Source: Nematostella vectensis (Eukaryota; Cnidaria; Anthozoa; Actiniaria; Edwardsiidae). From it: a DNA stretch of 64,000 nt. Position numbers and translations under genes: made by a program. The DNA lies in contig NC_064044.1 of the NCBI RefSeq assembly GCF_932526225.1, forward strand, positions 11,608,084 to 11,672,083, read 5' to 3'. Of the stretch, positions 1-11,929 are shown piece by piece. Numbering within the stretch: position 1 is the stretch's first letter; each line of letters starts with the position of its first letter. The notes below the pieces were generated by a model. The model was not told where the DNA came from. It was given only the letters and a program-made list of their open reading frames with translations, and did no database searches.

Positions 1-164
1 CGCCTTATACTCGAGACAACATAACATATTAACAATAGCATCGATAACTCTTAAAATGTCGGTATTAATGGAAACACCTAGAGAAACACTTAGCCATTTA
101 GAAGCGTGCCACATGGATATGACCGCCGAAACGTTATAATTGGTGTGCAAAGTAAGAGGCTTTT

Positions 165-3100
165 ATGGAGTTTGACGTTGGCACCGATGAGGACAGCAAT
201 AACACCACCAGTGGGACAGGTGATCATGAGAAATGCAACTTCCGATCAACGCTATACTCTTACATGGCAGGATTACTAAATGAATAAATTCTGATATATT
301 CTTGCAACTGGGTTTTATGTTTAAGAAACTTGAGTTCAAGAAGGAATAACTTGTGGCTTTTTAGTTATAAATAATGAATATGGTTAACTAACTTTTTGAA
401 TTTCCTTTGAAAACTGATCTGCATATAGTACTTTCTGTTTGATGTGCTCATTTAATTTTTTTCTGTCAGTTGTCTGGGTTTTGTCGTATAGTTTATCTGT
501 CTTGTTGTGTGATATATCCTGGAGCTATGCTTTATGCTTGAAAGAATGACTCTAATATGAATGACTCTAAACCTTGTACCGTGTGCTCATTTAATTTTTT
601 TCTGTCAGTTGTCTGGGTTTTGTCGTATAGTTTATCTGTCTTGTTGTGTGATATATCCTGGAGCTATGCTTTATGCTTGAAAGAATGACTCTAATATGAA
701 TGACTCTAAACCTTGTACCGGTATTTCTGATACTTTCTTATGCCTTTAATGAGATAATATTAGCCAAGGAATATATACCCTTCATTGAAAATTAAAGTAT
801 TGTGGAGGAGCAGTGATTGTGGCCAGGGTTTTTAAATTCTTTGCAGATATCGACTCGTGTCTATTTCTTATGCATGTGAGCATAAGGACGCTGATATTCT
901 TGGAGAACTAGAAATTTGTGTGTTCATAGTATTGTGATTGTTTCAACGGAAAACCAATCTAATTTTTATGATTCTCCCTATCTTTTTCAGTCTCTCCGAA
1001 CACTCTGCAAAGTCTTGTTGAACAGCAAGCGAAGTCACACGAGGCGATACAGGTAGGGGGATATATATCACTTGATATTGGATACTATATTTTATAAGCA
1101 CTTAAATTTAAGAACATCGTTAAGAACATTTTCAGCCTTAAAATGCTCCAAAAATAAGGACGGCCCAGCCTCAACTGAAAATTAGACGTTCAAAAAAGAG
1201 TGTAAAACGTGTTGGAAAAAATCATATTTTCTTCACGCACGCTTTGCTTCCGTGTTTTCGTAATCCTTATCTTTTAGCTAATGCATGCGAATACCATCAG
1301 CTTTCTTTATTCTTAAATTGCTTTAAACAGCTAGCGTGTTTTACTACAAAGTTTGTCTGTTTATAGTTTTGTGCTTCGCGCATGGTTTGGTCAAAATACA
1401 ATGTATATCTTAAACTTTTATATTTCGTGTCATGAATATAATTGCAATTCATTTGTGTTATTGGCTTTGACACAATTGATGTAATTCATATTGGCTCGTC
1501 TTGTACATCTATTTTTTTTTCCATACTCGTGCGCGATACAAAAACTACACTAACTTGCAAACACTAACCGCGACTTTTCGATATCGTATTTCTAAATTCT
1601 CAAAAAAACTCGAGCAAATGATGTGAACCAAACTTAAGCTAAAGCATAAAGTTGAGTCTCGACATATTGTTAACTTGTCTAAATGAAATAAGTAATAAAA
1701 TAACAAAATAAATAACGTGAAAAAAGAATAAAAAGGGGCCCTTATACGATTGGTAACATCTTAGATGTTTTTTTTATGGGTTTAGAATTAATATTTTGTA
1801 TAACTTCGTAGCGTTAAAACAAGCCAGTCTGCAGAATCTATGGGAGATCTATTGGTGTAGATTAAAAAGAATTGTACTACATAACAAGTTAAGAAGTTTA
1901 GTGTCTGCAAGCGGTAAAAAGACGTCCGTAAATGACCGCTAATTTTCAAATGACGGGCGATCGTTATCTATGTTGTCTAAACTCTCCATCAGTTTAGTTC
2001 TCTTGCGCGCTATGACTGGGTCTCGTCGTATATTTATCATTGATGTTTATCCAACATTGATATTGGCCACACTGTCAGTCAACAATGACAGGTGCTCGTA
2101 TATATATTTTCGACTTTTTTCACATCTAGATGCCAACCATTTTTTGAATCCTTTTGCGGTTTCTCCGTTTCGCACTGTACTGCAGTCTACCGAATATAAT
2201 TAACTTAAACAGCCTTTGTCAGCCGCCATTTTGTCATCCTAGCAAAGAACCAACGTGAAAAAGCATCCATTTCCATCGGCTGATTTGAGGAAACCAAAGC
2301 AATATTTTCAACTGAATTTGGCACATAAAGTATGAAACTTTGTTTTTAGATGGTTATTTCGAGATTTTAGTATATTATATGCCTTCCAATATTGAATGAA
2401 AACAATAACAAAGGTGTAACTGACAAGGGAACTTTATAGCCAAATTCGTTGTTGCGCGACCTCTCAGAATCGAAAATTCCTTTCTTCGTTTGGGAATAGC
2501 GCGTAGTCAATCAAACCAAACAATCAAAGCCAGACAAACCGCCCCCAAAGCTAGTGTCTGACTACGCGCTATTTCCAAATGAGACAAGGATTTTGGATTC
2601 GCCGAGGTCGCGCAACAACGAATTTGGCTGTAAATAATCGCAGCTACTTCTTTATTGACATTTTGATTTTGGCCACGCTTATGTCATGCCTGGTACACTA
2701 GTGACTTAACGACATAACGACATAGGCGCGCGCACTCATGCTCAGCCCGACATTACGTTATAGACATAATAATATAAAAACATGTTTTTTTCCCCTTATG
2801 CCGTTATGTACATGTCATTATGTCGGGCTTATGTCTTAATGTCGAACCATTCACACTTGAACATATGAACATAAGAGTGTACGCGCCTATGTCGTTATGT
2901 CAATAGTGTGCACCAGGCATCATACTCATGGCTCAGTGCTTATTGCATATTTATCTCTCAAATTTTCCCACGCTATTGATGCTCGCACATTCGTGGATGA
3001 GAGTAAACAAGACATGAGCACGGACAGATTCTGCCTGTACGTGATATAGACAGGCTAGGCAGTCGTCTTTATTATGGACACAATTTGATTCTGCATTTTA

Positions 3101-6100
3101 AAGGGCATCACACTAACCAAACAATATCTAGCTGCTATCTGAGCCTCTGCATGATCTTAGAATTTGCTGAAATCACAGACTGGACGTTCTTATAAACAAA
3201 TGTTTTTATTAAAAAAGTTCTTATACATGAAAAAGAGTGTATAAGGGGTAATCTATTTCCTTTTTTCCCCTCTGTTCAAGAGTTAAATAAGAACTTCCCC
3301 TGCAACCATTGAACGCAACCCAACTCACTAGTTTAGATGTTTAGTATTTTAAGGTATTTTAATACCTTATTTAAAAATACTAAAAAAAATGGTTGTCACT
3401 ACGCAAGCGTAACGCAAGTAGTTCCCAATTTTTATTGGTACACAGGAGCATAACGCAATTAGTTCTCGATTACCATTGGTACACAAGCGTAACGCAATTG
3501 GTTCCTGATTGTTATTGGTACACAAGAGCGTAACGCAATTAGTTCTTGATTTTCTATGGTACGCAACAGCGTAAGAGCACGCACCTTTCAGTGAGAACCG
3601 ATCTTTATCATTTTATCCATCTTGTTATCTGTCCCAACAGTCACTCCAAGAAAAGCTGCAAGCTGTCAAATATCAACCGCTAACACCAAAGTTTAAAAAG
3701 GTATGGTCACTGTCTGTGGTCTGGCTAATGGTATGAAAAATAAGGCATATAATTGTTTACTATAATGCTGAAACAAATGGTAGGATATAAGCTGTTAATG
3801 ACCAAAAATGTGGTCACGGAATTCGTTATACACTGATGTACATCCCATGTAACATGCATATCCTGTACCAAGCAGATAAGTCGCGGCGAAGGGTAGTCGT
3901 ACTTTACAATTTTTTTCGTCTTACTATAAGTTAACGTTAGATGTCATCGCTGAGAGAACTATTCAAGCGCATGATTTTAGTTGCACGTGAGTGATTCTTC
4001 TGTCGCTGTAGACGACGTAAACTTAACGGTCATCATCATCGTCGTCATCGTCATCATATCCATCATGATCATCATCATAATTATCAACAACAACACCAGC
4101 ATCGTCGCATCGTCGCAGTGAGCTAATTATGGTATTAAATCAAAAGTAATTCAAATAAAAAAATGATGGTGATTAAAAGTTCTAGAAGATGAAGATGATG
4201 ATGATGGTTATTATTGAATATTCTATACCATGTTAATATTTTTTGTGACAAACGACTGGAAAGAATGGCATTGTTATTTTGTTTTGTTTTTTGGCATGCA
4301 CGACGTGGCATTTTTTATGTACTTATATTTTAATGACATACTCTCTTAAGGTTTTTCTTTAGACCCATAAGCCGGGTTTCCAAATCGTCTTTGCCGCTTA
4401 TCATGCGCCTGGAAACGTCCTTGTTCAATATATACATCTATTTTAGATTAATAAATAGCATATAGATGACATCCGATATTTTGCTGATTCTCCGTTATAG
4501 ACGCAGACATAACTTTGTTGCTCTATAGGTCAATCTGCAGTCAGCCATACTTTCATTAACTTGTAATCATGCGTAAGCCGTTATCTGGATGCTTCCACCA
4601 TCAGACTTATGTATTGTGCTCATTATGGGTTATTGTCACGCACGAGCTATAGCAACCAATGCAGGACGTTTTTGCAGGTCAAAATATTGAGTTTCTTCAG
4701 CTTGAATTATGTGGACGAAAAAAGCCTTTTGGATGCTTCACGTTTTGCGAGGCTTAATTAAACGCAAAGCGCTTAAAGGTTCCGCGTAAGGGCTAATGTC
4801 ACGCATGGAAAGGACCGCGCGTATTCTATACCGTTTTTCTCAGGTTCATTGGCGCTCATCATGCTTTCAATGTTGTTCTCGCAGAAACCTTCTCAGCGCC
4901 GGAAGTCTCTGGAAAGATCACCGGTAAAAACTGAGAAAGATCGCTCACAACAACCAGATGATATGAAGACTGCGGACTGCAATGCGAACTTTTTGAGCGC
5001 CGAAGAGCCTAGCGCTCGGCGGCAAATTGATCAACTTTATAGCGCAGTCGATCGGAGATTCCTAGAGTTTATGCTTGATGCAGTGCACAGGGGTTATTTA
5101 CCGGTGGGCTTCGGCGCAAGTGAAAGCGTATTGAGTGTACCTACGAGTGGAAAGAATGAGGTTAAGTCTAAACCGAGCAACGTGGATGCGAATAGTAACA
5201 GTGATGATACGGGATTACAATCAGATCCACCAACCGCGATTAGAGGGGAGAAATTAGCAAAGGAAGGAAATGTTGATGATGCGCTTAGCAAAGGGCGCGA
5301 CAGTGCGAGCGAAAATCGCCATACAACCACCACCGCGAAGAGTTCTGTTAATGGAGAGGAGAGGGGTTCTAGCACAAATCACAAGGGTGAGAACGTGACT
5401 GAACAACCCAAGGAAGAACTAGAAATGCCGAGCGCGGAGATTCCGCCTGGAGGCTCTACCGTAAACGGCTCGAGCAGTCATGTGGAAATCGAACAAGACA
5501 GCACAACCGCGAGTACATCACGTCTACAGTCCGACAGTGACTTGAATTCAAAGTCGTTGTCAGAGTTAACGGACGTCCAAGACACTCAGCATATCGATTC
5601 TGATTCAACAGGGGTCAAGGATAAATCACAAATCGAAGAAGAGTTTTATGATACTGAAGAGGGTCTATATGACGACGACAATGACCAATTTATGATGTAT
5701 CTGAACTCTATCGAGCAAACAGCCTTGAAGTACAAACTTCAAGTTGAGCAAGCCAAGATCGATACCTTACAGCTCTTAAAGGAGAGGCTGGAAATGGCCT
5801 ATGAGGGCACGCCATTGGAGCAGATCCCGGCTAAAGTAGAGCAGAAACTACATGAGACAATCGCTGAAATTGCCAGCGAGGAGGTTCAGAAATACGAGAA
5901 TTTGCTCAAAGTGGAAGAGGACTTTGACGAGGCCGAATCTGATATAATTCTTCAGATGCGCACGCAACTCGACATGCTCGCACAGGAGAATTTCCGACTT
6001 CAAAATGAACTGGACGCGAAACGAAATTACGAGGAGGAGTACTTCGAGTTGCGGCAGAGAATGCAAGAGGCGGAGGATGAGATGGCTTCAATGAAACACG

Positions 6101-8049
6101 AATACGCGACTAAAACGGGCGAGAGCGATTTCCTCTCAGAGAGAATTGAGCTATTGGAGAAAGAAATTCTGGATATGAGAGTTGAGTACGAGGGACAGAT
6201 TCGCGAGTTACAGAATGAAAACCTAGACCTTAGGAAGGAATGTCTCGAGCTTGACAATGAAAACAAGATACTGGAAGACGAGGTCAAACAATTGAGTGAG
6301 GGGAGTACTCCGGAGGGGAATGATTTGGATATTTATGGTCGTAGCGAAAAGCTGTGTTTAGATGACGAGGTCCCAATCTCCTCGTGCGAGCTGGAGGCGT
6401 TTGAGACGCGTTTGTCGGATCTTGAGCGTCAGAACAAAGCGTTAAGAACTGGTGCGAGCGCGGATCAAGCCATGATCCAGTGTCTGGAGGGTAAGATAAA
6501 TGATATAGAAGCCGCGCTTGAGGAAACTAAAGAGAGCAATAGCAGCATGCTAGTAGAGCTCCATGAAGCGCAGAGACAGAATTCCTCAGACCGCGCCAAG
6601 ATCGCTAGCTATAAGGAAGAGATAGAGGCTCTGAGACATGAGAATAAGGTGCTCAAAGGAACGCTAGAAATCACCGAAGGCGAAGTCAAGTATCAAAGGG
6701 AGCACACTGGTAGGACACCCAAGGGGAAGAGAAAGGAAATTTGGCGGGAGATCCGTGAGCTTGAAACCATTCTCAAGGACGTGCACAAAGAGAAGCGAAA
6801 TATCGAGAAGAAATACCTCGCGTTTCAACACGAGAATAGGGAGCTAAGTCGATCCCTGAACTCCAGTAGATCCCCCACGGGGCTATCCCCCAACACCTCG
6901 CCTAACAGGGGAATAGGTATGCTCGTGGTGTCTCCTGGGAAGACCCGCACTGCGTCCTTACTTGAGCGTGTGAATAATTTACTAATGAAGACATCCATGC
7001 CTAATGGAGTAAAAAAAGAACTCAATTCTCCTGTAAGCAGTACCGAAAGTGATGGGGTTCCTGTGTACACAGACACCCCGCGTAGCACTTCATTATCAAG
7101 GGACACTAAGCTGGGCTCGCCTGAAAGTGATACTGGTCACGTGACGTCAGCCGATGATAAGAAATCTTCGCCTACGCGTAGCGTTACCTCGGGGCTCTCG
7201 GTGCAGGTAAGGCGATCATTGGGTTCTACAGATTCTTCTATAGGATGTCTCTCGTACCGCAAGTCCATTATCTATACTAGGAGTGATAATCAGCTCATCC
7301 CGTGAGACAGCGCGCGCTGCGTCGAAACTAAGATGGCGGCCGATAGATTAAATTTCCTCGCGATAAAATCACCCCCAGCCTCGAGCATTTTAACTGTATG
7401 CTTTTTTTTTGCACCTTTTATACGTGCCCCCTGTATTAACAGTATGCACCCCCTCCAAATATATATTCTCTCCCCTACTCTAAAGGATTTCGAAAAGATA
7501 GGTCCTCAATCCCAATCTTGAATGGATTACCCTTATCATGATTTCCACAACTCTCCACCCTCCCCCCTTGTAGTAGCCTAATTTCCTGTTAACTTTTTCC
7601 CACCCCTCCCTAGTGGTATAGTCTTAAAACTCGCTGTGATTTTTTTACCCCACCCCCTCCCTAGTGTTAGGTTAACTCACTCACCCCCCTCACCCTACCG
7701 TGATATTTACAAACCCCTCCCTAGTGGGGCCAAGCTTGCCTTGATCACTATTCCACCCCTTTCTAGTAGTAGGTTAGATTGCCTTGACCTTTCCCCCACC
7801 CATCCCTCGTGATAACCAAACTTGCATTGATCTTTATTCCGCCCCTCCCTAGTGGTAGCCTGACATGCCTCACCCCTCCCTAGTGGTAGCCTGACTTGCC
7901 TCACCCCTCCCTAGTGGTAGCCTAATACGTTGTGCTCTCCACAGCTCAACTCTTTGCGTAAACATGTGGGTGACTTGGAGGCGGAGAAGGCGTCGATCCT
8001 CAAGGAGCTGAACAGCATCAAGGCATCAAAAGGCGACAGTAGTTCTTAG
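165..8049 (+). CDS. Coiled-coil protein with FFAT-like motif, five coding exons
   Basis: I do not recognise the family. The proposed exons are 165-219, 991-1052, 3641-3700, 4885-7206 and 7945-8049. Phases agree at every junction and the total of 2604 nt gives 867 residues plus TAG. The main exon begins after ttctcgcag and ends CAG|gtaagg; the last begins after ctctccacag. The N-terminal third is polar and Ser/Thr-rich with little predicted structure. An acidic patch at residues about 308-330 contains EFYDTEE, a FFAT-like motif that in known proteins binds the ER receptor VAP. From about residue 325 to 640 the sequence is long heptad-rich coiled coil (Glu, Leu, Lys, Gln), followed by a Ser/Pro-rich tail (SPTGLSPNTSPN). 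The last exon adds another short coiled coil. A cytoplasmic scaffold or tether is plausible. The ATG at 165 is the least certain part; an upstream exon outside the window is possible. Confidence 0.72.
443..720. repeat. Perfect 139-bp tandem duplication
   Basis: The segments 443-581 and 582-720 look identical, beginning TGTGCTCATTTAA and ending CCTTGTACCG. The pair lies in intron 1 of the coiled-coil gene. Identity by eye suggests a recent duplication. Confidence 0.9.
2221..2434 (+). repeat. Dispersed repeat, copy 1
   Basis: This stretch contains CAGCCGCCATTTTGTCATCC and a conserved core around CATCCATTTCCATCGGCTGA. Related copies occur at 14053-14250 in the same orientation, and at 35745-35910 and about 46705-46765 in the opposite orientation. 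It is a non-coding interspersed family of unknown class. Confidence 0.65.
2435..2632. mobile_element. MITE with about 28-bp terminal inverted repeats
   Basis: The left end TAGCCAAATTCGTTGTTGCG is the near-perfect reverse complement of the right end CGCAACAACGAATTTGGCTG. Internal arms (CGCGTAGTC and GACTACGCG) are also inverted, so the whole 0.2 kb can fold into a hairpin. It has no coding capacity. The flanks are consistent with a TA target. Confidence 0.8.
2686..2920. mobile_element. MITE, ATGCCTGG-ended family
   Basis: The ends ATGCCTGGTACACTAGTGAC and GTGTGCACCAGGCAT are inverted repeats that continue into ACGACATAGGCGCG and CGCGCCTATGTCGT. The same terminal sequence family bounds the larger element at 8698-9758. 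It is non-autonomous and lies in intron 2 of the coiled-coil gene. Confidence 0.8.
3395..3575. repeat. Degenerate tandem repeat, period about 55 bp
   Basis: The motif GCGTAACGCAATTAGTTC, then TTATTGGTACACA, recurs about four times with substitutions. It lies just upstream of the 3641-3700 exon. Confidence 0.75.
4885..7206 (+). CDS. Main exon of the coiled-coil gene
   Basis: This single 2322-nt exon encodes about 89 percent of the protein (residues 60-833). The open frame runs on to a TGA at 7303-7305, but the strong donor CAG|gtaagg at 7206/7207 and the in-phase coiled-coil exon at 7945 make splicing the better reading. Retention of the intron would give an alternative C-terminus of 32 residues. 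The frame is also open upstream to 4849 through another possible acceptor at 4843, but joining there from the 3641-3700 exon is out of phase. Confidence 0.85.
7600..7925. repeat. Pyrimidine-rich minisatellite in intron 4 of the coiled-coil gene
   Basis: Units resembling CACCCCTCCCTAGTGGTAGC are repeated with drift, and the last copies near 7860-7920 are nearly identical. The array runs almost to the acceptor at 7944, so it supplies the polypyrimidine context. Confidence 0.8.
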
Positions 8050-8215
8050 CGCCAGTGTGTTCACTCTGACATGGATAGAATTGAGCGTCAGGAAAAGGTG
8101 GAGCCACACACTCATCACTGTCTTGACAGTAAACTTCAGGATCATATAATGTTACGAGATATATGGGGTGACGACCATGAGCGAACTCCTTGGGGGGATT
8201 CCCATGTTGACCTGA

Positions 8216-8407
8216 TAGGGATGCTCGTCGTATTTTTTAGGGGTCAAAATCGGGTCTCAGGTATTTTTAGGGGGTATCCGAGGAATTATGGGCTTTTCTC
8301 TAAGAAATTTGTATTTTTAGGGCTTCTGGGGTATTTTTTAGGGTAGCAGTTTTTGGTGTGCCGGTATTTTTTAGGGGTATTTTTCGAATTTCCCGACGAG
8401 CATCCCC
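8216..8407. mobile_element. Small inverted-repeat element (GGGATGCTCGTCG ends)
   Basis: The left end GGGATGCTCGTCG matches the reverse complement of the right end CGACGAGCATCCCC. The inside contains several TATTTTTTAGGG-like blocks. A related degenerate copy appears at about 62325-62465. Confidence 0.65.
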
Positions 8408-8876
8408 ATCACTTTTACCCTAAAGAGCAAACTATTTATCTGGCAGGAAAATGATCCATCACCTCCCCGTCAGATATCAAAATGAACGACTCCTTACGCC
8501 CGCTCAGTGGCACAGAAATGTTCTAGCCAATCAGGATAGGAGAATCGTAGTTTTGATTGACAAGATTTCCCGATGTTATAAAATCGCGTCGGATACATTG
8601 GCTAATTTCAATGCTTGTAACGGTGCTTCCTATGCACCACAATTGGTTGATTTCTATAGCATTTTTGGGTTGCCACGGTGGCGCGTGTCTGTCTGTAATG
8701 CCTAGTGCACACTATCGACATAACGACATGGGCGCGCGCACTCTTATCTTCGACATAACGACATGGGCGCGCGCACTCTTATCTTCGACATAACGACATG
8801 GGCGCGCGCACTCTTATCTTCGACATAAGGACATGGACTTAATGACATAAGAGAAAAAACATGTTTTTTTCTTTTA

Positions 8877-9599
8877 GATCAGTAATGAACGACTCAGTTC
8901 ATCCAGGTAAATTAGTTTAATACAGTTCTGTTTCTTGGACCAACCGTAAGGTTGATCCACTCCTCAGTTAAACCTTTTTACAACTGTAACACTGACGTAC
9001 GTCTACGAAATTATGTATGGTTTCGTGAGATGCAAAATTTAACACAAACACAAACTAGCAATTGAAACAGGCCGCTATAAAAGTTTACCTTATGAATTAA
9101 GGATTTGTGAAAAATGTGAAAAAAATATGGTTGGGGATGAGTACCATACCTTAATGGAATGCGACTATGTCAATGATATACGTCGAGTATTTTTTAATGA
9201 TCTATTTGCAATCAATAACTCTTTCAAACTGTTAAGGCCAAAATACCTTTTTTTGTATATTATGAGCTTAACAGATGACTCCATTACGAGCCTAGTCCTG
9301 AAATTTTGTGATGATGTAATTAAATATTATGAATAGAGGATAGGCATATAAGCCAACCTACTTTGTATATTATCCTAATATACCTGTATTGGTATTTATT
9401 GGAATTGGAATAAAAAAAAGCTTATATATAATATGGCCGTTACAAACTGCGCGCGTTATAAGATTGTCAAGCGCGCGCTTGTACGTACGTCAGTGTTACA
9501 GTTGTAAAAAGGTTTAACTGAGGAGTGGAGCAACCTTACGGTTGGTCCACGAAACAGAACTGTGTTAAACTAATTGAACTGAGTCGTTCATTACTGATC
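8877..9599. mobile_element. Nested inner element with about 125-bp terminal inverted repeats and TA target duplication
   Basis: The arms at 8877-9005 and about 9476-9599 are inverted copies beginning GATCAGTAATGAACGACTCA. The dinucleotide TA flanks both sides (8875-8876 and 9600-9601), as for Tc1/mariner-type insertions. The loop carries the 3' end of a LINE reading frame. Confidence 0.8.
9022..9336 (+). pseudogene. LINE reverse-transcriptase C-terminal tail fragment (zinc-knuckle region)
   Basis: The frame reads IETGRYKSLPYELRICEKCE and then GDEYHTLMECDY. This order (IETGRY, paired Cys, GDEYH, C) is the pattern of the zf-RVT tail that follows reverse transcriptase in many non-LTR retrotransposons. 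It ends at a stop at 9334-9336. Only about 100 residues remain, with no polymerase core, so it is a captured fragment within the inner inverted-repeat element. Confidence 0.7.
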
Positions 9600-10741
9600 T
9601 ACATAAGCTCCTACAAAGTCGAGCACTATTTTGGCTCAAGGTGAAAACTTGTACTGGATTATTGTTTTTTCTTTTATGTCATTATGTCCATGTCGTTATG
9701 TCGGGCTGAACATAGTGCGCGCGCCCATGTCGTTATGTTGCTAGTGTGCACTAGGCATAAGAGATCGCCATACCCAGATCTCCCTCGGGCACTACAACCC
9801 CAACGCGCTGTGATATGGCAAACTTCATTTTCGTCGTGCCCTGTCGAGATGTAAGGTCGAGTTACAAGCGGAGATTTAACAGTTTCTTATTCTCATTGGG
9901 CTCTCTGCGACTACAAAAATGTTCGTGATTGACCCTATTTCTTCGGCAGGCGGAATCAACAAACGACCTGACAAATAAATGGGCTAAAGTCCGCCTATTA
10001 GTTGTACATATTTACCAGAGAAAGCCTCTAAAAAGAAGGAACAACCGTAATGTTTTTGTATTATTTCTGTACAGCTTATAGAACTATATTAGTTTCACGC
10101 CGTATTGTTTGGCCGTGGTAATGCAGCCGAGATTTTGAGTTGGGAAATTCATTGATCGTGATAAAGGAGATAGGATGTTTATAGTGTAAAGTGATTATAT
10201 ATTTATAACAGTAATTCAAACAAAATTGAGCAAAAGTGAAATGTATAAATATATGTAAAAAAATGAGCAACTATTTTCCATTATATTATTTGAAAGTATT
10301 TTTATACTTTTAAAATGCGAATAAAAAAATAGATTCTTAAATCGCAGTCTTGCGCTCTACTCTCCAGTTCAGTTACTGTAGTTATATTTTTCTCCCCTCC
10401 CCCCTCCTTCCTAGCTTGCGCTTCGAAACCCTCTAGCAGATGTCAGTAATGACCGTCTTTGATGGGCTAATAGCGTAGCGGGAAGTCAACAATACAGCAA
10501 TAACAGAAAAGCGTTCATGAAGTGATCATTTATAACACCCTAAGGCAAAGATGGACTCATGCTTTACCCTCAATTAATGCACGTAATAATGATGCTTTGT
10601 CAAATCCAATTAACAATGTGCCCTTAGTATAAGCAGTGATAAAACATGTTACCTGAATTTTTTTTTAGCAAAGACGTTTTGCTGTCAAGTAAAATTTTGG
10701 GGTAAATAGTAAATCATTTGGGAATGAAATAACGAGTGTAA

Positions 10742-10946
10742 TTAAGAGCGCGTTTATTTCCTATCATTCTGGAATGGGAGGTAAAGAATGTTCAGAATGG
10801 CATTCGACTCATTCTGCTACAGGTAGCAGAATGAACGGAATGGCCTTTATTCCATTCCGGAATGGGAACGCGGGATAAACGAACGCGCGCTTTTTTCTAT
10901 TCAAATCATTCTCATTCCGTAATCCAAGTTAGAAAACGCGCCCTAA
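10742..10946. mobile_element. MITE (TTAGGGCGCGTTT ends)
   Basis: The left end TTAAGAGCGCGTTT is the imperfect inverse of AAACGCGCCCTAA at the right end. The interior contains repeated, inverted GGAATGG / CCATTCC motifs. A partial copy in inverted orientation lies at 32987-33110. Confidence 0.75.
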
Positions 10947-11929
10947 TTTGTCGCAACGAATGTGTACCGATCAAAACCCTTAGCACTTTCCTCAGTTACA
11001 TTGAAAACGTGCCCGCAAATACTAATCTCTTTTTGTATAGTATCTATACATAGAGGACGCTAAATGACTAAAGAAAATGTTAGAAAAACAGGGAAAGCTC
11101 TGCTATCAATGTATAATGCGGTTTCCCTAAATCCTATGTATAACATGGTTATTTTAAATAGGGCTCCGATCATACTATTTTGTCATTGATTAGAATTCAT
11201 TATCCTCCTCTCCTTGCCTTCAAATACACGTCATGTTCTTTTGACAACTTTGCACAATATAGGGATTTCTGTTTAGGGTTACAAGCTGCGCAAAAAATGG
11301 TTATTTAAAGATATAGCCTTTCTGGGTTAACACTGCCCGCTTTTTTCCATTAAAAAAAGGAAATAAAAAATTAAATAACAAAGCCATAGAAAATAACAGC
11401 GAAAGAACACTTCTTAGTATACTGTTATTATTTTAGATTACTGCAGGCGAAGGCAGCATATACAGTCAACATTGTTGACCTGTTGAACCAAAAATGCTAG
11501 CGCTATTTGAGAGCCTACAACGTTGGAATGCGCAATGAAGTAGTTTGCCAAACATTCCTAACTCTTATGTACAAATGAGCGTATCGGTAATAGCAGTGCC
11601 TAAGGCTGATTTCGGCGCTACGTCAGCGTCTTATTGTTGCACAACCCAAATTTTCACTGAACTATGGAGTGTCAGAAGATGTTCATCTCGCTAGCAGGAT
11701 TGGCACGTCTGCGAGTATAGGCGCCAAGAATCCATATTAGATAACACAATAGTTCCACCTTGCGACCTTTAATAGACAGTAACATTAAACCAAACTCAAC
11801 TTAATTAAAGGTAGTCTTGCAGTAATTGCATTTTTAGGACTACGCATTAGCGCAATAGAAGAACAGGTGAAGTGCTACAATAAAAGACGAGCAAAAGCGA
11901 GTTCTGCTTCACTCAAGCCTTAACCCGCC

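Larger units (their letters stand above)
8698..9758. mobile_element. Composite non-autonomous transposon, outer element
   Basis: The ends ATGCCTAGTGCACACTA and TAGTGTGCACTAGGCAT are perfect inverted repeats of the same family as the MITE at 2686-2920. The left arm holds three tandem 35-bp units (CGACATAACGACATGGGCGC...) at 8716-8820. The interior is occupied by a second inverted-repeat element (8877-9599), giving a nested structure of about 1.06 kb. Confidence 0.8.
8050..11929. other. Intergenic region rich in small transposons
   Basis: Between the coiled-coil gene and the SAA-like gene I see only the inverted-repeat elements at 8216, 8698 and 10742 plus AT-rich DNA. Short open frames here have no recognisable domains. 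Confidence 0.6.

Noticed and set aside
4844..4884. Acceptor at 4843 for the main exon of the coiled-coil gene
   Set aside because: Joining the phase-0 exon 3641-3700 here reaches a stop after about 27 codons, whereas the acceptor at 4884 continues in frame.
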